From positions 21,777,224-21,841,223 of the forward strand of contig OW679202.1 of NCBI GenBank assembly GCA_940337035.1: a stretch of DNA of 64,000 bases, given 5' to 3'. This DNA is from Agriotes lineatus (Eukaryota > Arthropoda > Insecta > Coleoptera > Elateridae). Each line of letters starts with the position of its first letter. Position 1 is the first letter of the stretch. A program made the position numbers and the translations under genes. The notes under the pieces were generated by a model, which worked only from the letters and a program-made list of their open reading frames with translations, was not told the DNA's origin and did not search any database. Positions 34,008 through 43,011 of this stretch are shown one piece after another.

Positions 34008-34937
34008 TTATACAACATTGCTTTTAGATATCCAAGAGTTGTGTCGATTGTCGAATCCCAACCACTTTACATACACCAAATTTCCTTTTTTCTTCAGAAC
34101 CTTTTCGACCAGATATACGTCCGAATGTTTTGTTTTCTGCAGTTCATGCTCGTAGAACCCTCCTTTAATTTCCTGACCTTCTTGGTCCGTGAGTCGATAG
34201 GTTGTTGGGTTTGTAAGTCGAACAGTGGATATTGTGAATACTTCGTTGCTCCAGCTTGGCGTGTATCCCTTGCTAAATGCAGAACGATACTTGCTGATGC
34301 GTACCGAGTCCCCTGTACGAAACGTTTGAGGTCTCGGATCCACGGTCTTTGTGTGACTGTACGCTGTGTTTAAAAGAAGTTTCGCATTCTTTAAGTTCAC
34401 TTCGGCAGGTTTCATTCCTATTGTGCGATGCTTGGTTGTGTTATACTTTGCTACTATCTTGGGTAGGATATCCAACCATTTGTAGGACCCTAGCAGGCTG
34501 AACTGCTTCCACATCATGTTCTTCAGGGTGCGGTTGCACCTCTCCACTATGCTGCTCTTCATGCTAGAATACGTGCTGTAGTGATTGATACTGTGCTGTC
34601 GCATTAATCGTTGAAAATCGGTGTTGTAAAACTCTTTCCCCAAATCCGTCTGCAAGTTTTGAGGTGACACCTTTACACTCCTCAGCACTTTACCCATGGC
34701 AACTGTTACGTCCTTTCCTGTTTTACGTTTTACGGGATAGGCCCACACATACTTCGAGAAGGCATTAATGACTACCAGAATATAACGAAAGCCTTTATTG
34801 ACTTTTGCATAAGGGATCATTTCTACCAAATCAGCTTGATATAAATCGTTCAAGCCTTTTAGAATAACGCGCCTTCTCTTGAAATGTGTTCGTGCTGGTT
34901 TGTGGAGTTCGCCAACTATGGCTTCTTTAAGGTTCAT
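34008..34937 (-). CDS. int: Retroviral-type integrase with chromodomain (309 aa)
   Basis: The catalytic rve core has D36 (LYQADLVEM), D98 (QTDLGKEF) and E132 (SSIVERCNRTL), the D-D-E triad with the short spacing usual in Polintons. A C-terminal chromodomain follows (YLVEKVLKKK...VYVKWLGFD..HNSW). I use the ATG at 34937; two codons upstream there is only a TTG. Integrase would insert the element with a 6-bp duplication, and the chromodomain may steer it to marked chromatin. It is the last gene of a minus-strand cluster with the MPI-KFG protein, the split gene and the ATPase. The frame is intact. Confidence 0.94.
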   Translation of the reverse strand: MNLKEAIVGELHKPARTHFKRRRVILKGLNDLYQADLVEMIPYAKVNKGFRYILVVINAFSKYVWAYPVKRKTGKDVTVAMGKVLRSVKVSPQNLQTDLGKEFYNTDFQRLMRQHSINHYSTYSSMKSSIVERCNRTLKNMMWKQFSLLGSYKWLDILPKIVAKYNTTKHRTIGMKPAEVNLKNAKLLLNTAYSHTKTVDPRPQTFRTGDSVRISKYRSAFSKGYTPSWSNEVFTISTVRLTNPTTYRLTDQEGQEIKGGFYEHELQKTKHSDVYLVEKVLKKKGNLVYVKWLGFDNRHNSWISKSNVV

Positions 34938-34953
34938 TGTCAACTGTTGCTTT

Positions 34954-35322
34954 CTACTCTCCTACGGGACATTTAAGCAGCAGTTGCACGTATACCTTAT
35001 TGTTTATGGATTCGAATTGCAGTTTATCTCCTCGCCGCAATGTCTTACCGACAAGCGTCTCCTGTGGGATGCCGTTGATGTGTGATACTACCAAAGGTTC
35101 GCTGACTTGAACACTTATGATCTCGCCGGTTGTTAACGGAAAAATGTACTCGTTCTGTCCGAAAATTTTGGAATATCCGCTTTCATCGAACCCACGCCCC
35201 ACTAGCAGCAGTGGTACTTCTATGTGGAGTTGGTTTACATTTTTTACTTTCATAAAGATACGTTTGGGATGAGAATAATAGCGCGCGCTATGGTAGTGTC
35301 TTCCAAATTTGTCTATCGGCAT
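34954..35322 (-). CDS. MPI-KFG family protein, copy 2 (122 aa)
   Basis: It begins MPIDKFGRHYHS and carries QNEYIFPLT, a V...SHI.GIP segment and RRGDKLQFE near the end, all shared with the paralog at 25188-25580. It lies 16 bp upstream of the integrase ATG in the minus-strand core cluster, the position where such proteins are usually found in Polintons. No signal peptide is seen. The beta-rich pattern would suit a virion or fibre-like component, but the function is not established from this sequence. Confidence 0.8.
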   Translation of the reverse strand: MPIDKFGRHYHSARYYSHPKRIFMKVKNVNQLHIEVPLLLVGRGFDESGYSKIFGQNEYIFPLTTGEIISVQVSEPLVVSHINGIPQETLVGKTLRRGDKLQFESINNKVYVQLLLKCPVGE

Positions 35323-35753
35323 TACTGCTTCGTCGTTGAATGCGTTCTGATCGACATTCCGTCGACCCTAAGGTTTTGTACCCCTTAGAAGATTATTTTC
35401 GCGTCTCGTAAGGCTTCGGTGATACGGACTATCTCATTTGAATGACCCGTGTGTCCAGCTGCCTGAGAAGCTATTAATATACGCAACCGATTCACTAATG
35501 AGTTGGGATCCTTCCAAGGAACATATTCCACTTTTTTGTCCGTCACTGTTAGTAATCCCTTGCCACGCCGTGATACCTTCGTCGCTGGTCTGCCGGGAGC
35601 TCTTATGGTTGAGGAGGCAGTTAGAGGTCGTACTATTTTCATGTATTTAGACCCTGCGTTACCACTAACTCTTTGTGTGGGGTCGTAGTTTACACGATTT
35701 GCGGCGGAACGATCCACTAAATCTAGATATTGCTCTAAATCTGCGTTTTTGTA

Positions 35754-36322
35754 TACCGGGTGTAACAGGATCATGGTACACCCCCGTATCTCCGTTAGTT
35801 TTAAAGGTAATTTATTGAAATTTGGTATATCACATATACATAATAAGCGGCACTTTTTGACCTGCAAATGATTTTTTTTTCACTTCCGGTTTCGCCGGAA
35901 GTGATACCAACTTTCGATTTTTAAATAGAACACCCTGTATATTATTACATTTCTGAAATCTGCATAATTTTCTGAATCCAATGATACCACATAAGTGACA
36001 TTTCAAACGTCAAAATTTTTTTTAATTTAATTTTTAATTTTCCATTTAAGTGTGCCATGATGGTTCCGATTTATTCCAATTGATCCATTTAATGCTAGAA
36101 AAATCGAAATCCCGTCAAAAATACTAAATTGCGTTTTTTATGAGCAAATAAAGTTCACCGTAATCAATTTTGGGGTAAAACTCAATTTTTTCAAATGGAA
36201 CCATATTGGTACCGTGGTACCATTTATTAGTACTATTAATAAGGAATTTATTCATACATGGTAATTAAATGTGCGATAAATACAAACAAAATTACAACTA
36301 AAAGAAAATAAGAAAATACAAA
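35754..36322 (+). repeat. Left long inverted arm of the mariner
   Basis: It pairs with 37574-38142 over its whole length. It contains a short internal palindrome CTTCCGGTTTCGCCGGAAG near 35883-35901, and the nested palindrome TGGTACCGTGGTACCA near 36210. Confidence 0.9.
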
Positions 36323-36359
36323 AAATACAACTTGAAATACAAAAAATTAACACAAAACA

Positions 36360-37424
36360 TTACAACAATTGTTCGAAATGCTGTCCATTAACGTCAACGC
36401 ACTTCTGAACTCTCGTAGCTGTTTCTTGAAGAACGTTCGATAATTGCTGGGCCGTTATTCTATTAATTGCGCGTCTTACTCGCAACTCCAGATCTTCGCG
36501 GGTTGTAACGGGGGTTGCATAAACAATGTTTTTCAAATGGCCCCAAACAAAGAAATCAAGAGGTGTCAAATCAGGTGACCTTGGAGGCCATCGCACAGGA
36601 CCATTCGTCGAAATTACGTTTTCTTCGAATGCTTGTTGAAGGTAATCAATTACTATTCTTGAATTATGGGGAGGAGCTCCATCTTGTTGGAAATACATTC
36701 CCTGTCGTAAATGGATAGGTAATTCAGCTAACCTGTCCTCAATTTCATTTTGCAGAAATCCTAAGTATCTAGCTCCAGTCAAAGCTCCTTCAAATATTAT
36801 TGGACCAATGACTCTACGACCGACTATTCCAAGCCAAACATTGAAACCGAACCGCACTTGAAAATTACCCTGCCGCAATAAATGTTGATTTACTTGTGAC
36901 CAATACCTTGTATTTTGTCGGTTAAATAATCCCATATTTGTAAACCTACACTCGTCCGAAAATAAAATCCTTCCCAAAAAAGCATTGTTTGGCTGCACAT
37001 TATTCTGCAAGATCCAATTGCAATATTCCATCCTACGTTCATAATCATTTTCGTACAGGTGCTGGTGCAATTGATATTTGAAGGATTTATAATTGTGTTT
37101 GTGCAAGATTCGGCTTACCGTTTGGTGACTAATTTCCAAATCAAACCCAATTTGCCTTAAAGAAACAGTCTTATCAACTTCTATTCGAGCTAAAACATTA
37201 ATTTCCGTTCCTTCGTCAATGATAACGTTTTCTTCGGGATCGGGATCATGGTTAGGCTCTCTTCGGAATTGATTTTCAAGACGATTAAAATAATTTCTCG
37301 CTGGACATTGTCTATCAGGATATCGGTCGGCATAAAGGTTTCTAGCCGCAAGGCCATTTTTTCTACATTCCCCATAAATAATTAACATGTCCACTCTTTC
37401 ATCCTTTGTATAAATGTGCGGCAT
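36360..37424 (-). CDS. DD41D mariner transposase (354 aa)
   Basis: I use the ATG at 37424 (MPHIYTKDERVDML); the upstream frame starts only with TTG. An N-terminal helix-turn-helix (the DUF4817 type in insect annotations) is followed by a second HTH (LRQIGFDLEISHQTVSRIL). The catalytic domain shows D in FSDECRF, D in QQDGAPPH and D in SPDLTPLDFFVWG, with 41 residues between the second and third. Transposase cuts and pastes the element at TA sites. No stop or frameshift is visible, so the enzyme could be active. A decayed relative is present at 6335-6923. Confidence 0.93.
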   Translation of the reverse strand: MPHIYTKDERVDMLIIYGECRKNGLAARNLYADRYPDRQCPARNYFNRLENQFRREPNHDPDPEENVIIDEGTEINVLARIEVDKTVSLRQIGFDLEISHQTVSRILHKHNYKSFKYQLHQHLYENDYERRMEYCNWILQNNVQPNNAFLGRILFSDECRFTNMGLFNRQNTRYWSQVNQHLLRQGNFQVRFGFNVWLGIVGRRVIGPIIFEGALTGARYLGFLQNEIEDRLAELPIHLRQGMYFQQDGAPPHNSRIVIDYLQQAFEENVISTNGPVRWPPRSPDLTPLDFFVWGHLKNIVYATPVTTREDLELRVRRAINRITAQQLSNVLQETATRVQKCVDVNGQHFEQLL

Positions 37425-37573
37425 TTTGAACAAAAATAACAACAAATGTAAAGACTCTTCCAATACACAATAGAAACACCGATAAACCAACAAGTATTTA
37501 TTTGACAGTCTGAATAAACAATTTCATTGTTTTCAAAGCCTCCTTAGTCTTAACACTAAATTAGACCAAAATA

Positions 37574-38142
37574 ATTGTATTTTCTTATTTTCTTTTAGCT
37601 GTAATTTTGATTGTATTTATCGCACATTTAATTACCATGTATGAATAAATTCCTTATTAATAGTACTAATAAATGGTACCACGGTACCAATATGGTTCCA
37701 TTTGAAAAAATTGAGTTTTACCCCAAAATTGATTACGGTGAACTTTATTTGCTCATAAAAAACGCAATTTAGTATTTTTGACGGGATTTCGATTTTTCTA
37801 GCATTAAATGGATCAATTGGAATAAATCGGAACCATCATGGCACACTTAAATGGAAAATTAAAAATTAAATTAAAAAAAATTTTGACGTTTGAAATGTCA
37901 CTTATGTGGTATCATTGGATTCAGAAAATTATGCAGATTTCAGAAATGTAATAATATACAGGGTGTTCTATTTAAAAATCGAAAGTTGGTATCACTTCCG
38001 GCGAAACCGGAAGTGAAAAAAAAATCATTTTCAGGTCAAAAAGTGCCGCTTATTATGTATATGGGATATACCAAATTTCAATAAATTACCTTTAAAACTA
38101 ACGGAGATACGGGGGTGTACCATGATCCTGTTACACCCGGTA
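37574..38142 (-). repeat. Right long inverted arm of the mariner
   Basis: Inverse of 35754-36322, ending in ACCCGGTA directly before the TA duplication. Confidence 0.9.
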
Positions 38143-38966
38143 TATTCGGTTTCTTTAAAAACATCAATTCGTACAATCCTGGAGTGCCTTTGTAGACTAT
38201 TCTGTTGCCGTGGTCTGTAATAACGATATTTTCACCCTCGAACTTGATTTCTTTATTTCCTATAGCAAACTTATCTCCCTCTATGTCGAATCGGACTCCG
38301 TAGTGCAAATTGTACTTGTCCTCAGTATCTCGTATCATTCCTTCCACGTATTTTCGAGCTAACCCTTGAAATTGTTCTAAATATTGACCAAGAACTTCCG
38401 GTGCCAGCATTTGTTGGATGGTTTCTCTGGCCGCTTGTACAGCACTTTCTTCTGCTGCCGCCTCAGCAACATCCGTCTGCAACTGCTCATCGTATTCCTC
38501 TACTGGTTCACTCTCGGATAACACATGCGTCTGCAAAAATCGAGGTGTGGAGGTGTGTGATGGCCCTGGTGTGGACGTGTGTGATGGCCCCGGTGTGGAA
38601 GTGTGTGACGATCCCAGAAGGTTTGTCGCAGAAACTCGGCCTGGAGTGGTTATCGCTCGCGGACGGGGCAACGTAGAGGGAGTGGATACTCTACGTTTAA
38701 TTGTTATTGGCAAATAATCCACTTTTGGTTCGCCCACTGGCACACCTTCTTGCTTTATAGTTGTCAGCAATTCGGTGAGTGGCTTGGAAAGAGGTTTAAA
38801 TTGCTCAGCTAAAATCGATTGGGATTGGGCGATGTCTGCTTTTAAAGCTGCGTATTTACGTCTAACGGATTGTCGGGTTTTGATAAGTTCCCTGGCTAAA
38901 CGCTTATCCATGTTGCAACTCCTTCAGTTGTTGGTAAACTACTACCTTCCCTTCTTTGGCAGCTGT

Positions 38967-39665
38967 CTATATATTAAAGTAATTGTCGAAACCTTTTCTA
39001 TATCGTCCCGCGTTGGTTTCGCTTTCTTTATCGATCACTAAAAATCCGTGATCCTCATTCCAACAATAAGAGCACAATGCTTTAAATTTGTCGAATGACA
39101 TGTCCGTGTTGACATGATCGTCGTAAATGTGCTTCAGATTGGTGTTGTCTTGTTGGAATATGATGATGAGATTTGCATTATCTCTTATGAGCTGCTTAGG
39201 AATAGATGAATACGTCTGACATAGATAAAAACAATCTATGTTTCGGTGACGTCCGAAACAAAAATAATCTCGAATTATGCTTTGCGTCTCGCAAGCTACG
39301 TCGTCAAAAACTATCACGGAATGTTCTTTTGCTTCCTGGGGTTTGATCACCTCACAATCGTTACTATATTCGAAGAATCCAATGTCTCTCAATGGTTGAA
39401 AGGCTTCTCTCAGATAATTATATTTGGGTTGATGGAGTGTTTTCGAATATATATAAAGGTGTCCGAATCGCAACCCATTTCGATGTACTAGTAAACTGAT
39501 CATGAGGTTGGTTTTTCCAGATCCGGATCGACCTATGACCACACATCGTTTACATCCTTTACCCAGTAAAGCGCTGTGCTTTCTGTAAGTCTCGGATATG
39601 GAATTTATTGTGTGATTTACTACAGGTAAGGAACACCCTTGCTTCACAATTTTGACGTTTTCCAT
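38967..39665 (-). CDS. Genome-packaging ATPase, FtsK/HerA type (232 aa)
   Basis: Walker A is GRSGSGKTN (residues 45-53) and Walker B is SVIVFDDVA at about 116-124. The downstream region includes a CQTYSSIPKQLIRDN segment typical of Polinton and A32-like packaging ATPases, which pump DNA into the capsid. The ATG at 39665 lies 99 bp from the divergent PLA2-protein gene. The gene heads the minus-strand cluster of split gene, MPI-KFG protein and integrase. The length is normal for the family and the frame is intact. Confidence 0.93.
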   Translation of the reverse strand: MENVKIVKQGCSLPVVNHTINSISETYRKHSALLGKGCKRCVVIGRSGSGKTNLMISLLVHRNGLRFGHLYIYSKTLHQPKYNYLREAFQPLRDIGFFEYSNDCEVIKPQEAKEHSVIVFDDVACETQSIIRDYFCFGRHRNIDCFYLCQTYSSIPKQLIRDNANLIIIFQQDNTNLKHIYDDHVNTDMSFDKFKALCSYCWNEDHGFLVIDKESETNAGRYRKGFDNYFNI

Positions 39666-39764
39666 CGTTTTCGCTCGGAAGGAAACTGCGCTCTACCCGC
39701 CGTGCGTTCTCGTTATATTTGTTAATTCCGTTTGAAGAACATCAGTCGTGTGTAAGTCTTTAAG
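39666..39764. promoter_or_regulatory. Divergent promoter between ATPase and virion genes
   Basis: Only 99 bp separate the ATGs of the minus-strand cluster and the plus-strand structural cluster, so both must initiate here. A weak TATA-like TTATATTTG lies near 39713 in the plus direction. No strong TATA box is seen, unlike the accessory genes. Confidence 0.5.
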
Positions 39765-40490
39765 ATGAAAGCTACTAGGCGTAAACAAACCAGTCATCAC
39801 CGAAGCGCCAAGCGGAAAGGTCGCGGTTTCCTGAATACCCTTATTGACAAATTACCCTTTGAACTACACATACCAGGGTACAAGTTTTGCGGACCTGGTA
39901 CCCGACTTAAAAAACGTCTTTCTCGAGGCGATCGAGGAAGGAATCCTCTGGACGAGGCCTGCAAGCAACACGACATCGCATACTCACAATCTAGCGATCT
40001 TTCGACACGTCACGCGGCAGATAAAGTTCTAGCAGAGAAAGCTTGGGAACGTGTTAAAGCAAAAGACTCTACTCTTGGGGAAAGAGCTGCAGCCCTTGCT
40101 GTTACTGGAATTATGAAAGGAAAGACGAAAGTCGGAATGGGTGTGAAACGGAAGCGTACACGGCGAACGCATTCCAAACGGGTCGGTATCACAGTCCGCT
40201 CGCATTCAGGAGGAGCTTTAAAAACAAGGAGGAGGAGGAGGCGGAAGCGGTCAAGAGTACTACCTCTTCCGAAGAGAGGAGGCATATTGCCGCTTGTACC
40301 CATACTTGCTGCATTAGGAGCATTGGGATCCCTCGGAGGTGGTGCTGCAGCAGTCGCTAAAGCAGTGGGAGACTCAAAGGCTGCTAAAAAGAATCTCCAG
40401 GAAAAGGAGCGACATAACAAAGCTATGGAATCCATTGCTCGCGGAAAAGGGTTATATCTACGACCGTATCAGTCAAAAAACTACCGTTGA
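39765..40490 (+). CDS. PLA2-domain virion core protein (241 aa)
   Basis: Residues 30-75 carry a parvovirus-type phospholipase A2 signature: the calcium loop YKFCGPGT, then NPLDEACKQHDIAY with the catalytic His69-Asp70 pair and Tyr73. The middle is extremely basic (a run of about 12 Arg/Lys near residue 150). A hydrophobic glycine/alanine-rich segment (ILPLVPILAALGALGSL) follows, then a charged tail. This combination of PLA2, basic DNA-binding region and membrane-active helix is known for adintovirus core proteins and would serve endosome escape and genome condensation. The stop overlaps the start of the protease frame by four bases. Confidence 0.88.
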   Translation: MKATRRKQTSHHRSAKRKGRGFLNTLIDKLPFELHIPGYKFCGPGTRLKKRLSRGDRGRNPLDEACKQHDIAYSQSSDLSTRHAADKVLAEKAWERVKAKDSTLGERAAALAVTGIMKGKTKVGMGVKRKRTRRTHSKRVGITVRSHSGGALKTRRRRRRKRSRVLPLPKRGGILPLVPILAALGALGSLGGGAAAVAKAVGDSKAAKKNLQEKERHNKAMESIARGKGLYLRPYQSKNYR

Positions 40491-40879
40491 AGCTGCCGCG
40501 CCGCGCGTTAACCAACATCGATATTACAGACTACGTTAAACGCCTAGAAATTCCACACTTTAGGGGAATATTTATGCGGGATGCCCTGCCTATGAAGATT
40601 CGTAAACGAGAATGTGGTGTCACTAACCTAGACGATGATGTAGGACCTGGCACGCATTGGACGGCTTACGTAAAAGTGGATACCTTTGTTCTGTATTTCG
40701 ATAGCATCGGTCGCTTACAACCTCCAACCGAATTAGTGAAATACTTTCGTAGCGATGGTGGCAATAACACGATCACGTATAATTCTAATAGATATCAACG
40801 ACTCATGTCATACACATGTGGTCACCTGTGTCTCAAATTCCTATATAACTTTGCGAAACCGCTTTTGTCGGCAGTTTAA
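40487..40879 (+). CDS. Adenain-type cysteine protease (about 130 aa, start unclear)
   Basis: The residues of adenovirus-type maturation proteases are visible: His57 (GTHWTAY), Asp72 (YFDSIG), a Gln at 104 and Cys111 (TCGHLCLKF). The frame opens at a TTG at 40487. The first ATG is only at 40573, after the conserved NIDITDYVKRL and PHFRGIFMRD segments. The true N-terminus must therefore come from a spliced leader exon, a frameshift from the PLA2 frame, or a non-AUG start. The enzyme would cleave capsid and core precursors during virion maturation. Confidence 0.88.
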   Translation: MKLPRRALTNIDITDYVKRLEIPHFRGIFMRDALPMKIRKRECGVTNLDDDVGPGTHWTAYVKVDTFVLYFDSIGRLQPPTELVKYFRSDGGNNTITYNSNRYQRLMSYTCGHLCLKFLYNFAKPLLSAV

Positions 40880-40894
40880 GTGTTGCGCTTCATC

Positions 40895-41584
40895 ATGTCT
40901 AGTATATTCACTCTGACAGGTGATTCATCAATCCTTACTGCGAATTTTGACCCCCCTATTTTCTTAGACGACGGTAGCGAATATGTTTTGGGGTTGTTAA
41001 GTTTCGAAACCTACAATACTATTGCTAACATTAGACCTCCCAACAATGAATTTCATCTCGTCGGACTACCTCATATTACTATACCTGAGGGCGCATACGA
41101 AATTACGGACATTGCCGACTTTCTGCATAACCAACTTGAGTCTAGCGGAAGTAATGGGCGGGTGCTGCTACGCGGAAACAACAGCACCTTAAAAACCGAA
41201 ATAAAATCGAACGTTCCAATCGACTTTACAAGTGACAATACTATCCGAGACATGCTGGGATTTGACAGCAAAATTTATGATGCGAATATGTGGCATGCAG
41301 GTGAACATGTTACAAAAATTTTGAACATTAACTCCATCCTTATCCACTGCAATATCTCTGTCGGTTCCTATAAAAATGGTAAGCCTGGCCACATCGTTCA
41401 TCAATTCTTCCCCATAGTGCCGCCTGGGTACAAAATAGTGGAAACACCTAACCCTGTCATTTACCTACCGATCAGCACGAGACAGATCACTAACCTAACT
41501 GTTAAAATACTGGACCAGACTGATACCCCCGTCAGTTTTAGTAAGGAAACCGTCACGGTAACATTGCATTTAAAGAAGTTATAA
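40895..41584 (+). CDS. Minor capsid (penton) protein (229 aa)
   Basis: The ATG at 40895 (MSSIFTLTG) is chosen over the upstream GTG at 40880. The protein has the single-jelly-roll penton pattern of Polintons: an N-terminal FLDDGSEYVLGLLSFETYN strand pair, IRDMLGFDSK near the centre, a FFPIVPPGYKI.E.P..IYLP segment and a C-terminal strand ending LHLKKL. It would occupy the capsid vertices. It follows the protease by 15 bp, and its TAA overlaps the ATG of the next small ORF (TAATG). Confidence 0.88.
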   Translation: MSSIFTLTGDSSILTANFDPPIFLDDGSEYVLGLLSFETYNTIANIRPPNNEFHLVGLPHITIPEGAYEITDIADFLHNQLESSGSNGRVLLRGNNSTLKTEIKSNVPIDFTSDNTIRDMLGFDSKIYDANMWHAGEHVTKILNINSILIHCNISVGSYKNGKPGHIVHQFFPIVPPGYKIVETPNPVIYLPISTRQITNLTVKILDQTDTPVSFSKETVTVTLHLKKL

Positions 41585-41745
41585 TGGGTTTTCGATTCAA
41601 CCTTTCACCCTACCATGTCCAACCCAGTTCGTATAAGAGACGTTGTCCACAGCCTTGTAAAATCAGTTCAGCTTCGTCCGCCAAGCAGTTAACAAAGGCA
41701 AACAGAGACTTCTTGCGATCGTTGGGTTTTAAAGTGCTGTCATGA
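41584..41745 (+). CDS. Small basic overlapping ORF between penton and MCP (53 aa)
   Basis: The ATG overlaps the penton stop (TAATG, 41582-41586) and its TGA overlaps the MCP start (ATGA, 41742-41745), so the three genes are joined without a gap. The product starts MGFRFNLSPYHV, is basic in the middle with two or three cysteines, and ends LTKANRDFLRSLGFKVLS. No transmembrane segment is seen. It could be a small virion protein comparable in position to adenoviral minor core peptides, but that is inference. The open frame filling the interval exactly is strong evidence that it is real. Confidence 0.72.
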   Translation: MGFRFNLSPYHVQPSSYKRRCPQPCKISSASSAKQLTKANRDFLRSLGFKVLS

Positions 41746-42941
41746 GTATTCTAAATATTGGGGAACGTGTCCTCGTCGACAACTCCATCGTTAGCAATCA
41801 GTTGCACACCCATCAACCGTATACAAACCGTTTCGACTATAACGATGAAATTCGAATTCCAATTCCTGAAGATATGTCAACTCTACCAGGTTTGAGCTAT
41901 CTATACATAGAGGGAAAATTACGGAAAGCAACCGGTGAAGTTACGACGGCCAAATTTCTTAACAATGGGTTGGCTCACTTATTTAGCGAAATCCGATACG
42001 AAATCAATGGTGTCGTTGTCGATTCTGTTACCAAACCTGGTATTACATCTACTCTTAAGGGATATGTGTCTTATACCTCTGATGATGTGAAAAAGCTTCA
42101 AAATGCTGGATGGTTGTACGCCCCCAATACTCACATTACCGATGCACAGGGCAACTTCAGTGCCTGCATACCTTTGAGAATGCTGTTAGGTTTTGCAGAA
42201 GATTATGGAAAAGTTATACTTAACATCCGACAAGAACTTGTCCTGATTCGCAGCAATACCGATGCCGACGCTGTATTCAGTGCTACCGTAGCGGAGACGG
42301 CTAAAGTTACGATTGACAAGCTGTATTGGAAAGTTCCACATGTCACTCCAGGTCTTGCTCAAGAATTATCTCTAACCAAATACATTGACAAAAATATCGA
42401 CACGCAAGTAGCGTTTCGCAGCTGGCAACTTCATATCATACCAGGCGTTAATGCCGTGACTCAACATTCTCATGCCATTGCAACAACCACCAAATTGCAA
42501 ACCCCCAGATACGTCATCGTAGGTTTTCAGACGGAACGTTCGGGGCTCATCTCTAAGGACAATAGCCATTTCGACAAAATTAATCTTACGAATTTCCGAG
42601 TTTATCTCAACACCGAACGTTTCCCCTACGATAATTTACATAACAATTATGGCCTCAATCATTACGCCACGTTATACGATATGTACTCCAAGTTTCAATC
42701 ATCCTATTATAACAAGACCGACGAGCCTTGGTTCACGCCCAATGAGTTTGCTGACAAATCACCCATTGTTGTGATCGATTGTTCCCATCAAAAAGACTAC
42801 CTCCATGCAAACGCTGTCGTTTTTCGAGTTGAATTTGAAACTTCCGCTAACGTGCCAGCCAACACAACCGCGTATTGTCTCGTTCTTCACGATCGGGTTT
42901 TTACTTATAACGCGTTGTCAAAAGCAGTTAAACAACTGTAA
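41742..42941 (+). CDS. mcp: Major capsid protein, double jelly roll (399 aa)
   Basis: The protein shows the Polinton hexon pattern: NRFDYNDEIRIPI near residue 28, LYIEGKL, LFSEIRYEINGVVVDS, a central GYVSY region, PLRMLLGF.EDY, a KLYWKVPHV link between the two jelly rolls, and C-terminal ...VFRVEFETS, LVLHDRVFTY. It is slightly short but complete from ATG to stop. It would form the pseudo-hexameric capsid shell. It is translationally coupled in layout to the 53-aa ORF through ATGA. Confidence 0.93.
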   Translation: MSILNIGERVLVDNSIVSNQLHTHQPYTNRFDYNDEIRIPIPEDMSTLPGLSYLYIEGKLRKATGEVTTAKFLNNGLAHLFSEIRYEINGVVVDSVTKPGITSTLKGYVSYTSDDVKKLQNAGWLYAPNTHITDAQGNFSACIPLRMLLGFAEDYGKVILNIRQELVLIRSNTDADAVFSATVAETAKVTIDKLYWKVPHVTPGLAQELSLTKYIDKNIDTQVAFRSWQLHIIPGVNAVTQHSHAIATTTKLQTPRYVIVGFQTERSGLISKDNSHFDKINLTNFRVYLNTERFPYDNLHNNYGLNHYATLYDMYSKFQSSYYNKTDEPWFTPNEFADKSPIVVIDCSHQKDYLHANAVVFRVEFETSANVPANTTAYCLVLHDRVFTYNALSKAVKQL

Positions 42942-43011
42942 TTTCTCAAAACCACTTCAGTTGCACCTCGCCTTTTAACGTAACTGGATCGTGCTCCCAC
43001 CACTTAATACG

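Larger units (their letters stand above)
35754..38142 (-). mobile_element. DD41D mariner with 569-bp inverted arms
   Basis: The 2389-bp element is flanked by TA (35752-35753 and 38143-38144; TATA if the border bases are counted). Its ends read TACCGGGTGTAAC and the inverse. The arms 35754-36322 and 37574-38142 are near-perfect inverted copies. The interior carries one intact transposase gene. The near-identity of the arms and the open frame indicate a recent insertion into the Polinton gene. Confidence 0.93.
35385..38911 (-). pseudogene. Conserved Polinton structural-type gene (DUF8207-like) split by a mariner
   Basis: The N-terminal part (38911 down to about 38145) has a long helical start, a proline/serine-rich middle with a triplicated THTSTPGPS-type unit, and then GTPGLYELMF. 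The C-terminal part resumes at about 35751 (YKNADLEQYLDL) and ends at 35385. The order GTPGLYELxF ... L..Y matches the family I know as DUF8207 in insect Polintons. The mariner 35754-38142 sits between the parts. At the junction the two reading frames differ by one base whether a TA or a TATA duplication is removed, so a further small change is present. The gene is disrupted as it stands. Confidence 0.82.

Noticed and set aside
34008..34937. Integrase as part of a Gypsy-type LTR retrotransposon
   Set aside because: No reverse transcriptase, protease or LTR adjoins it, and the Polinton core genes surround it.
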